Of a stretch of 5,171 nucleotides of DNA, positions 1 to 4,842 are shown one piece after another. This DNA comes from Clostridia bacterium (GTDB taxonomy: Bacteria; Bacillota; Clostridia; Christensenellales; Pumilibacteraceae), in NCBI GenBank assembly GCA_900762945.1, contig CAAFIN010000363.1, positions 1 through 5,171 on the forward strand, written 5' to 3'. The stretch's first letter is position 1, and the number at the start of each line of letters is the position of its first letter. The position numbers were made by a program, and so were the translations under genes. The notes beneath the pieces were generated by a model, which saw only the letters and a list, made by a program, of their open reading frames with translations, did not search any database and had not been told where the DNA came from.

Positions 1-291
1 CGACGAGGACGCAAGTTCGGCTTGGGCGGTCGTGTCGTTTATCACCGTCACGCTTTCCTTTTTTCCGTTCGCGATCATGAGTTTCGAGAGATTGATCTCG
101 ATATTATTCGCGCTGTCGCTGAGGTCGTAGAACGCCGACGAGTACATATTGTCAAGTCCGTTCTTTCTCTCTACGCTCTCGTCGTTTATGATTACCGTAC
201 CCGTTATCAGCACCGCCGCAAGCACGGCGAGCGCCGCCACAGTCGCGATCAGAATATAAAGCGAATTATTTCTTCTTACAGTACTTTTCAT
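1..291 (-). CDS. ypeB: YpeB, germination protein (N-terminal 97 codons, cut by window edge)
   Basis: Reading from the ATG at 291 gives 97 open codons to the window edge, so the C-terminal part is missing. Residues 1-9 are basic (MKSTVRRNN). Residues 10-35 form one hydrophobic segment, a signal anchor. A helical stretch follows with a YpeB-like pattern (AFYDLSD, then NNIEINLSKLMIANG at about 62-76). AGGAGG lies 5 nt before the ATG. The gene starts 21 nt after sleB ends, which is the standard sleB-ypeB arrangement and strongly supports the call. In Bacillus, YpeB is a forespore-made inner-membrane protein needed to place or stabilise SleB in the dormant spore; it carries C-terminal PepSY domains, which are not visible here. 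Expression is probably forespore-specific through the upstream spoIIR promoter. The identification rests on a short N-terminus plus context. Confidence 0.85.
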   Translation of the reverse strand, partial: MKSTVRRNNSLYILIATVAALAVLAAVLITGTVIINDESVERKNGLDNMYSSAFYDLSDSANNIEINLSKLMIANGKKESVTVINDTTAQAELASSS

Positions 292-312
292 CGTTTCCTC
301 CTGATTTTTGGC

Positions 313-1005
313 TCAACCGCGGGCAAACGAATGTCTGCCGATGGTGATTTCCACTTTAAGCGACCATATCCACTTGCTCGTCGCCGTCGCAGGGTTGTAG
401 TAATAAAGACAGCCGTTGGTCGGATCCCAGCCGTTGAGCGCGTCGCGAGCCGCTTTGTACGCGGTTTCGTTGGGCGTAAGGTTGATCTGACCGTCGCTGA
501 CCGCCGTAAAAGCGCCTTTCTGGTAGATTACGCCCGCTATCGTGTTGGGGAATTTGGACGAGCGCACGCGGTTAAGCACTACCGCCGCGACCGCCACCTG
601 CCCCGTGTACGGCTCGCCGCGCGACTCCGAGTACACGCACCGGGCCAGAAGCTTAAGTTCGCTGCTCGCAGTACTCGAAGTACTGCCGCCGCTCAAAGTT
701 ATCCCTAGCGCTTTTTCGGTTTTCGCGCCCACGATACCGTCGGCGACCAGTCCTTTGTCCTTTTGAAACTTCTTGACCGCGGTTTTGGTGCGCGTACCCC
801 AGATACCGTCCACTTTATAGGTGTAGTAGCCTAGATTATACAGCCGCTGCTGAACGATACGGACGTTAGCCGTCGTGTCGCCCTTGACGATGTTTTTCGC
901 CTCCGCGTTGCCGCCGATAAAGCACACCGAACCGATCAGCGCGATAAGCCCCACGATCGCCGCGATAATCTTCACGAAAAGTTTGGTTTTTACGTTCTCC
1001 GTCAT
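313..1005 (-). CDS. sleB: SleB-type spore cortex-lytic enzyme
   Basis: This 230-residue protein has the SleB layout. Residues 8-36 form a signal peptide ending AEA, residues about 42-100 are a PG_binding_1 domain (VRIVQQRLYNLGYY, DGIWGTRTK), residues 104-116 are a Ser/Gly/Thr linker, and residues about 120-228 are a Hydrolase_2 (SleB/CwlJ) domain. E127 in ARCVYSESRGEPYTGQ fits the conserved catalytic glutamate, and the protein ends close to the usual IGxHxF signature (IGRHSF). In the family, SleB is a lytic transglycosylase that cuts cortex peptidoglycan containing muramic-delta-lactam during germination. I chose the ATG at 1005 because AAGGAGA lies 5 nt before it. An in-frame ATG at 1035 would overlap spoIIR and lacks a good ribosome site. 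The gene sits 22 nt after spoIIR and 21 nt before ypeB, so the three are probably one forespore operon. Confidence 0.93.
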   Translation of the reverse strand: MTENVKTKLFVKIIAAIVGLIALIGSVCFIGGNAEAKNIVKGDTTANVRIVQQRLYNLGYYTYKVDGIWGTRTKTAVKKFQKDKGLVADGIVGAKTEKALGITLSGGSTSSTASSELKLLARCVYSESRGEPYTGQVAVAAVVLNRVRSSKFPNTIAGVIYQKGAFTAVSDGQINLTPNETAYKAARDALNGWDPTNGCLYYYNPATATSKWIWSLKVEITIGRHSFARG

Positions 1006-1010
1006 ATTCT

Positions 1011-1017
1011 TCTCCTT
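1011..1017 (-). promoter_or_regulatory. Ribosome binding site that fixes the sleB start
   Basis: AAGGAGA on the minus strand ends 5 nt before the ATG at 1005. It lies inside the longer frame that begins at 1035, so it argues for the shorter, 230-residue SleB, whose signal peptide then starts normally. Confidence 0.75.
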
Positions 1018-1027
1018 TTTGTCGGGG

Positions 1028-1597
1028 TTAATCATTGCCGTTGCCCCGCTCGTTCTTTTTCACGAAACGCTCCCAAAGTTCTTTGATCTTGCTCTTGTAG
1101 CGGATCCGATCGCCCGGAGCGGCTTTGACGTAGCACAGCGGCGGGTAAATCACGCACCACCAGTTGTCGCCCAAGCCGCTGCCGAGTTCGACGATAAGCG
1201 CGTCGTAATAGCCGCTCTCCACCACTACGTCCTCGTAACTCCTTGCCGGGAAGTAATCGTTGTTCAGCCTTGCCCGCGCACCGTACCCGAAACCGTTGGA
1301 TTTCAACGTACCGTCTGCGATCTTTACGATTTCGTCAAGCCGTTTTTCAAGCCCCGCGTACGCTTCTTCGAACGTTTTCGCGCCGCCGAGTTCGCGGGTA
1401 AGGTATTCCGTGACCACTTCCTTTACGCGCATTTTCACACTCTGGTCGGTTTCGTCGTTGCTGTTCGCGCGGATATGTATCCGTATGAGCCGATACTCCG
1501 CGACTTGGTTATTATGCGCGTCGCAACCGCAAAATATCATAAAAATACACGCCGAAATCAAAATTATAGCGATTATTCGTTTATAAAGTCTTTGCAT
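1028..1597 (-). CDS. spoIIR: SpoIIR, stage II sporulation protein R
   Basis: This 189-residue protein has one N-terminal membrane or signal segment (about 7-25) and a SpoIIR domain. Hallmarks are RIHIRANSNDETDQSVKMRV (39-58) and GLGDNWWCVIYPPLC (141-155), followed by KSKIKELWERF near the end. In Bacillus and Clostridia, SpoIIR is made in the forespore and exported to the intermembrane space, where it triggers SpoIIGA to process pro-sigma-E in the mother cell. The FCGC at residues 22-25 resembles a lipobox only poorly, so I do not call it a lipoprotein. The ATG at 1597 has AAGGAGA 8 nt upstream, but this site is buried in a perfect inverted repeat (1603-1633). A sigma-F/sigma-G-like promoter lies between ispE and this gene. 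sleB and ypeB follow closely, suggesting a shared forespore transcript. Confidence 0.95.
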   Translation of the reverse strand: MQRLYKRIIAIILISACIFMIFCGCDAHNNQVAEYRLIRIHIRANSNDETDQSVKMRVKEVVTEYLTRELGGAKTFEEAYAGLEKRLDEIVKIADGTLKSNGFGYGARARLNNDYFPARSYEDVVVESGYYDALIVELGSGLGDNWWCVIYPPLCYVKAAPGDRIRYKSKIKELWERFVKKNERGNGND

Positions 1598-1602
1598 ATA
1601 AA

Positions 1603-1633
1603 AATTCTCCTTGCCGAAATTACAAGGAGAATT
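1603..1633 (-). repeat. 11-bp perfect inverted repeat holding the spoIIR ribosome binding site
   Basis: Arms 1603-1613 and 1623-1633 pair perfectly over 11 bp (4 of them G-C) around a 9-nt loop (1614-1622). On the minus-strand RNA the 3' arm CAAGGAGAATT contains the spoIIR Shine-Dalgarno AAGGAGA (1606-1612). The arm runs into five U residues (1604-1600), so it also resembles a weak intrinsic terminator for ispE. The inverted repeat is seen directly; sequestration or termination is inference. Confidence 0.8.
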
Positions 1634-1658
1634 ATGTACCGTTTGACGGTATTTATAC
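1631..1658 (-). promoter_or_regulatory. Candidate sigma-F/sigma-G promoter for spoIIR-sleB-ypeB
   Basis: On the minus strand GTATA (1658-1654), 14 nt, then GTACATAAT (1639-1631). The sigma-F consensus is about GYATA-N14/15-GGNNANANT, and the only mismatch is the second G. Read as sigma-G, it is GTATA-N17-CATAATT. The predicted start of transcription is near 1623-1625, 26-28 nt before the spoIIR ATG. This fits the known forespore control of spoIIR, sleB and ypeB. There is no sigma-A-like -35 at the right distance. Confidence 0.55.
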
Positions 1659-1661
1659 GAT

Positions 1662-2522
1662 CTATCCGATAAATTCTACGCCGCGGGGCAGGACTACGGC
1701 GCGGATAACGTCGAATCCGCAGGCTTTCAGCGCGGTTTCTGCCGTCGCAAGCGCGATTTCTTCCCCTAAGCCGAACGAGTACGAACCGCTCCCGGTCATG
1801 CACGCGGTCAACCCCGCTTCTTTCATTATCGCTATCGCTTCCGAAACGCCCGGGTTAAGCGCCATGGCATAAGGCTGAAGTTCGTTTATATAGTTGCCGG
1901 CGGCTTTTTCCGCGTTTCCCGCCGTAAGCGCCGCGATAAGTTCGTCGTTGTCCGGTCGCGTCCCCGCCGTTTTTCCCTCGTCGAACGCGCGGAAGCACTC
2001 ACCCGTGTTCACCGCGCCTTTGCCCGCAAGCAGAATTTTTGCGCCGCTCGAAGCGGCGAACCGACTTACGCCCGAAGCGGTGCCGACGAGCCGCGCGTAA
2101 CCTCCGAAAAGCATATACGGCACGTCGCTGCCGACTTTCGCCGCAATTTTTACGAGCGTTTCATCGTTCTCGTCAACTCCTTGAAGTTTCGCCAGCGCCA
2201 TTATGACGCCCGCCGCGTCCGCGCTCGAGCCGCCCAATCCCGCGCCCGACGGAATACCGGTCGTTATCCGTATATCCGCGCCATAGCCCCCGAACGCTTC
2301 GGCAAACAGTCGCGCCGCTTTCATGGCGTTGGAGTTCGCGCCGTCCGAAGTCTCGTTAAAAGTCACGGTAAACTCGCCGTCAGCCCGCGGGCAAACGGAA
2401 ACGACGTCGAAAACGCTTATCGACGCCATGACCGTATCGAGGATATGATATCCCGATTCTATGCCGCATACTTTCAGCGACAGATTGATTTTTCCGTAAA
2501 CCTTGACCGAAACTCCGTTCAT
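1662..2522 (-). CDS. ispE: 4-diphosphocytidyl-2-C-methyl-D-erythritol kinase
   Basis: This 286-residue GHMP-family kinase has the usual IspE length. It phosphorylates CDP-methylerythritol with ATP in the cytoplasm, the fourth step of the MEP pathway to isoprenoids. Visible motifs are KINLSLKV (11-18, with the substrate-binding lysine K11), the glycine-rich ATP loop PSGAGLGGSSADAA (91-104), GSDVPYMLFGG (131-141, with D133 the expected catalytic aspartate) and the C-terminal GHMP motif MTGSGS (242-247). The ATG at 2522 is the only usable start, since no other start codon precedes K11 and the next Met is residue 32. There is no Shine-Dalgarno at normal distance: a GGGG stretch ends 1 nt before the ATG. 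A near-consensus sigma-A promoter places transcription start on this ATG. The gene lies 41 nt after sipL, and ispE near veg is a common Firmicutes arrangement. Confidence 0.96.
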   Translation of the reverse strand: MNGVSVKVYGKINLSLKVCGIESGYHILDTVMASISVFDVVSVCPRADGEFTVTFNETSDGANSNAMKAARLFAEAFGGYGADIRITTGIPSGAGLGGSSADAAGVIMALAKLQGVDENDETLVKIAAKVGSDVPYMLFGGYARLVGTASGVSRFAASSGAKILLAGKGAVNTGECFRAFDEGKTAGTRPDNDELIAALTAGNAEKAAGNYINELQPYAMALNPGVSEAIAIMKEAGLTACMTGSGSYSFGLGEEIALATAETALKACGFDVIRAVVLPRGVEFIG

Positions 2523-2526
2523 ACCC

Positions 2527-2560
2527 CGATTGTATCACACAATCGCGCGATTGTCAATCG
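2527..2560. repeat. Alternating CGATTG(T)/(A)CAATCG array, with a 16-bp palindrome
   Basis: Four copies of CGATTG in alternating orientation fill the sipL-ispE gap: 2527-2533, 2539-2545, 2548-2554 and 2555-2560. The middle pair makes the perfect 16-bp palindrome ACAATCGCGCGATTGT (2539-2554). It lies in the promoter spacer and touches the -35. The outer pairs allow alternative small hairpins. The placement is what an operator would have, but no regulator is identified. Part of the symmetry could be a by-product of the -35 and -10 sequences. Confidence 0.6.
2529..2557 (-). promoter_or_regulatory. Near-consensus sigma-A promoter for ispE, predicted leaderless start
   Basis: On the minus strand TTGACA (2557-2552), a 17-nt spacer (2551-2535), then TACAAT (2534-2529). 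The -35 matches 6 of 6 and the -10 matches 5 of 6, with an extended -10 TG directly upstream (TGATACAAT). Seven nucleotides past the -10 is position 2522, the A of the ispE ATG. The missing Shine-Dalgarno fits a leaderless transcript. Promoter strength and start site are inferred from the pattern. Confidence 0.75.
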
Positions 2561-2563
2561 AAG

Positions 2564-4084
2564 TTACTTCTCAAGATACCGATACACGATTACGCGCTCG
2601 CCGCCTTTGAGCGGAAGTTCGAGGTCGGGGTTCTGCGCCACGACCGCTTCGGGAGTCGTTCCCGTCGCTTTCGCCACGTCCCACAGCGATTCGCCCGGGC
2701 GCGCCACGTGCACGGAAATCGCCGCGGTGGGTATAATACGCGCTTCGCCCTCGGTAAGTTCGGTTATCACGCACTTCGTGGAACTTGTCGCGGCACAAAC
2801 TTCGAACGCCACTTCCGCGCGGACGTCGATCTCGTTGCCCCTGCGAATCTTGAGCGAAGCGGAAATCACTTCGCCGCGTGCGTACACTTCGTCGTCCTCT
2901 TTAAGACCCGGAACCGCGACTTTCAGCGAGAACGGCAGCTCCACCGCCACCGAATTTTCGGAATTCGCTTCGGCGCAGTAGTAGATTACGTTGCCGCCGA
3001 CTACACCCTCGACCAGCATTTCGTCGTCCGCGGCAGCCGCCGCGTTGGTGACCGTCACGCGCTGCGCGGTCATACCTAAAATATTGTCGGCGATAGGCAT
3101 ATTCACTTCGAGCGTCACGCTGCCCTCGACTCTGTCGGTGACGGTAGTATTCAGTCGCGGCTTGCACACCGTCGCGCTTTCGCTGGTCACAAGCAGTTCG
3201 TGAGTCGCGCTGAAAACGTCGGACACGACTTCGGTTTTCGCCTCGCCGTACACCGCGTACACGATCGTGAGTTTGTAATCGGATATTATCGCCGAGCCGT
3301 CGTCGTCAGTTTCTATTCTCGGAGTGCCGCTCACGCAAGCCCTTGCAAGCACAATATCTCCCGCGCTCGCGCCGTCCGCGGCAAACTCTTCGGAGAACGG
3401 TATTTCGGTGCGGTACGAGGCGGCAAGTCCGTCCTCGGTTTCGCCTAAAATATCGCCTATGATAAGCCCGTTTATCGTCACCGAGTCCATACCCGCCGTG
3501 CGCGTGGTGACTATCGCGCGGTACTCGCACGCTAGTATATCCACGATTTTCACGTCCGCGATCGTGGACGAATGGTTCGCCGTACCCGTACCGCCCGCTT
3601 TGTAGACGGAATACTCCAGTTCTTCGCCGCTGCCGTAAACGCCCGCGCCGCCGCTGCTTAAGTATCGGATCTCCACGCTTTCGTCCGCGTCCAGCCGAAT
3701 CTCCACGACCGCGGCAAGTTTGATTTCGCCGCTGGAAACGTTCACAACGTCCGTGTCTAGCACTTCGCTCGTAAAGTCCGCTTTCATATCGGCGGTGACG
3801 AGCGGCGACTCGATCTTGTCTGAGAACTCCGCGCTGTGCGTGATCGAATGGTTTTTGCCGTCCACGTCCACGAACAGCACCGTAAAGTCTACTCTGCCGC
3901 CGTAACGCGCTTCACCCGCAAAGACTTCCGACGCGCCTACCTTAGACGTCGCGGTAATCGACAGCACCCTCGCAATGACCGTGCCGGGCGCGGGCAAAAG
4001 TCGAGCCTCCGTCACCGCCTGCGCGGACGCAACCTTTTTGCGGGAACTTAATCTTACTACATCATATACGGGTTCAAATGCCAT
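2564..4084 (-). CDS. sipL: SipL-like spore coat morphogenetic protein (DUF3794/SPOCS repeats plus LysM)
   Basis: This 506-residue soluble protein has no signal peptide or membrane segment. Most of it is repeated beta-rich DUF3794 (SPOCS) domains, roughly 30-140, 195-290 and 345-430, judged by eye from recurring V/I-rich strands. A C-terminal LysM domain spans about 457-501 (HVARPGESLWDVAKATGTT, then NPDLELPLKGGERVIVYR). This layout, the length and the place between veg and ispE match C. difficile SipL. SipL is a mother-cell protein that binds the ATPase SpoIVA through its LysM domain and is needed to encase the forespore in coat. Start choice: AGGAGG lies 7 nt before the ATG at 4084, whereas a GTG 13 codons upstream has no ribosome site. 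A sigma-E-like promoter lies upstream. Generic DUF3794/LysM proteins are the alternative, but context favours SipL. Confidence 0.9.
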   Translation of the reverse strand: MAFEPVYDVVRLSSRKKVASAQAVTEARLLPAPGTVIARVLSITATSKVGASEVFAGEARYGGRVDFTVLFVDVDGKNHSITHSAEFSDKIESPLVTADMKADFTSEVLDTDVVNVSSGEIKLAAVVEIRLDADESVEIRYLSSGGAGVYGSGEELEYSVYKAGGTGTANHSSTIADVKIVDILACEYRAIVTTRTAGMDSVTINGLIIGDILGETEDGLAASYRTEIPFSEEFAADGASAGDIVLARACVSGTPRIETDDDGSAIISDYKLTIVYAVYGEAKTEVVSDVFSATHELLVTSESATVCKPRLNTTVTDRVEGSVTLEVNMPIADNILGMTAQRVTVTNAAAAADDEMLVEGVVGGNVIYYCAEANSENSVAVELPFSLKVAVPGLKEDDEVYARGEVISASLKIRRGNEIDVRAEVAFEVCAATSSTKCVITELTEGEARIIPTAAISVHVARPGESLWDVAKATGTTPEAVVAQNPDLELPLKGGERVIVYRYLEK

Positions 4085-4091
4085 TTGGCGA

Positions 4092-4097
4092 CCTCCT
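4092..4097 (-). promoter_or_regulatory. Ribosome binding site that fixes the sipL start
   Basis: A perfect AGGAGG on the minus strand sits 7 nt before the ATG at 4084. It excludes the longer frame that starts at a GTG at 4123, which would put this site inside the coding region. Confidence 0.85.
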
Positions 4098-4126
4098 AAC
4101 GAAATATTTGTCCGAAGTAACACTAT

Positions 4127-4155
4127 ATTTTATAGGCGCTCCCCTCCGTTTATGA
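4127..4155 (-). promoter_or_regulatory. Candidate sigma-E (mother-cell) promoter for sipL
   Basis: On the minus strand TCATAAA (4155-4149), 14 nt, then TATAAAAT (4134-4127). The sigma-E consensus is about KMATATT-N14-CATACAHT, giving roughly 5 of 7 and 6 of 8 matches with ideal spacing. Transcription would start near 4120, leaving a 36-nt leader with AGGAGG. Known mother-cell expression of sipL supports it. The nearest sigma-A-like -35 (TTGCAG) is 21 nt from the -10, too far. Confidence 0.5.
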
Positions 4156-4179
4156 CTGCAAGATTAAAATTTTTACGGA

Positions 4180-4216
4180 AAATCAAAAACCTCTCCGCGA
4201 TAACGCGAAAAGGCTT
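4180..4216 (-). terminator. Intrinsic terminator after veg
   Basis: Arms 4190-4199 and 4204-4213 form a 10-bp stem in the minus-strand RNA (8 Watson-Crick pairs, 2 G-U) with a UUAU loop. U5-GA-U4 follows (4189-4179). Flanking A residues before the stem can pair with the U tract and lengthen it. The site lies about 30 nt past the veg stop and separates veg from the sipL unit. Confidence 0.85.
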
Positions 4217-4242
4217 CGTCTTTTTCTTTATATATTATGATA

Positions 4243-4497
4243 TCAGTCGTGCTTCGCGGTCGCGAGTTTCAGTTTCACGTCGCCGCAGATAACGTCGCCG
4301 TAGGAAAACGAAAGTCGGCGCACGCCCTTTACCGGCTCGACGTTAAGCACGAACACCCCGGGATACACTCCCGCGATTTCGCCGTCGTAGCGGATAACGC
4401 GCTTTCTGCCCTTGTTCACGCTGACTTTCAAGCGCTGACCTACCAGCGCCGCCACGCCGCTCTTAACTTCTTCGATGCCTGCCGTACACTTTCTCAT
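4243..4497 (-). CDS. veg: Veg family protein
   Basis: This 84-residue protein matches the Veg family along its length: an N-terminal helix (IEEVKSGVAALVGQRLKV), a basic turn NKGRKR (about 28-33), then YPGVFVLNVE and the conserved SFSYGDVI (63-70). Bacillus Veg is a small, abundant cytoplasmic protein reported to stimulate biofilm formation; its molecular activity is uncertain. The position before sipL and ispE agrees with the conserved Firmicutes neighbourhood, where yabG is commonly just upstream. Here yabG is not adjacent and two AT-rich small genes lie there instead. The ATG at 4497 fits the family N-terminus but has no good Shine-Dalgarno; the usual place is taken by a 13-nt palindrome (4500-4512). 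A strong terminator follows. The strong veg promoter known from Bacillus is not evident here. Confidence 0.9.
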   Translation of the reverse strand: MRKCTAGIEEVKSGVAALVGQRLKVSVNKGRKRVIRYDGEIAGVYPGVFVLNVEPVKGVRRLSFSYGDVICGDVKLKLATAKHD

Positions 4498-4578
4498 ACG
4501 GCAATTATTGCCCTTTTGCGCCTTTTTATTCCTTATAGAAGGAAAAGACGGCGAGCAGAACTCAACCGTCTTATCTTT
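4498..4578. other. 81-nt gap before veg with three small inverted repeats
   Basis: The gap holds the palindrome GGCAATTATTGCC (4500-4512) 2 nt from the veg ATG, a 6-bp hairpin (arms 4529-4534 and 4539-4544, 4-nt loop) and a 7-bp stem (arms 4545-4551 and 4566-4572). The last, read on the minus strand, ends in UUUU and could be a weak terminator for the 86-codon gene. No convincing promoter was found. The best pattern is TTCTGC-N17-TATAAG (minus strand), whose -35 is poor. Confidence 0.5.
4545..4572 (-). terminator. Possible weak terminator after the 86-codon gene
   Basis: AAGACGG (4572-4566) and CCGTCTT (4551-4545) on the minus strand form a 7-bp stem, with a GAG/CTC inner stem in the loop. 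The U run is only four long and is followed by CC, so termination would be partial at best. It begins 6 nt past the stop codon. Confidence 0.4.
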
Positions 4579-4839
4579 TTAATCGAAACTTATCATTTCG
4601 GCTACTGTGACTTGCACCCTGCCGTCAATCGTGAAATAATCTTTATTCCGCAACGATACGCGAAATTCGTAACTATTTTCCTCGTTAAGATCAAACGATC
4701 TATAATAGCCGTCGTTGCTATCTTCGACCAAATCAAATGAAACGTCCTCACCGTCAAGCGAATTAAAAAAGTACGATCCTTGTGGGAAATCGACTCCCAC
4801 CGTGTAAGTTCCTTGCGGTATAATTATAGATTTTGCCAT
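4579..4839 (-). CDS. Small protein with a GTYTVGxDxPxGxY-type N-terminus, function unknown
   Basis: This 86-residue acidic protein has no signal peptide, membrane segment or cysteine. Residues 10-23 (GTYTVGVDFPQGSY) resemble a short motif, GTYxVGxDxPxGxY, found in many uncharacterised Firmicutes proteins, often as a small beta-rich module. The rest alternates short beta-prone stretches (YFFNSL, YEFRVSL, YFTIDGRVQVTV), so a small all-beta fold is likely. GGGAGG lies 8 nt before the ATG at 4839, inside the end of the upstream gene. Only 3 nt separate that gene's stop from this ATG, so translation of the two is probably coupled and their products may act together. Base composition (23 of 60 G+C counted at 4681-4740) is far below sipL (40 of 60 at 3361-3420), suggesting separate ancestry. 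No function is claimed. Confidence 0.75.
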   Translation of the reverse strand: MAKSIIIPQGTYTVGVDFPQGSYFFNSLDGEDVSFDLVEDSNDGYYRSFDLNEENSYEFRVSLRNKDYFTIDGRVQVTVAEMISFD

Positions 4840-4842
4840 AGG

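Noticed and set aside
22..981. Other plus-strand frames opposite ypeB and sleB
   Set aside because: They are antisense to recognised motifs of YpeB and SleB, rich in Arg and Ser in the way mirrored GC-rich codons are, and have no ribosome sites I could support.
1006..1035. Upstream ATG start for sleB adding 10 residues
   Set aside because: It overlaps the end of spoIIR and puts charged residues before the signal peptide, while AAGGAGA is ideally placed for the ATG at 1005.
1522..1533. Lipobox in the SpoIIR signal segment (FCGC)
   Set aside because: The -3 position is Phe and -2 is Cys, which does not fit the usual lipobox. SpoIIR is normally an exported, non-lipidated signal protein.
875..1672. 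265-codon plus-strand frame
   Set aside because: It lies antisense across sleB, spoIIR and the regulatory gap, all well supported on the minus strand. The GC-rich composition leaves long antisense frames open by chance, and its protein shows no family features.
2181..2981. 266-codon plus-strand frame across the sipL-ispE gap
   Set aside because: It runs antisense through ispE catalytic motifs, the ispE promoter and the sipL LysM region. It is low-complexity Arg/Ser-rich and looks like a mirror frame.
4085..4123. Upstream GTG start for sipL adding 13 residues
   Set aside because: No ribosome site precedes it, it would place AGGAGG inside the coding region, and it lies almost on the predicted transcription start.
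4529..4565. TTCTGC-N17-TATAAG as the veg promoter (minus strand)
   Set aside because: The -10 is good but the -35 matches only 2 of 6 positions and there is no extended -10, so the pattern is too weak to annotate.
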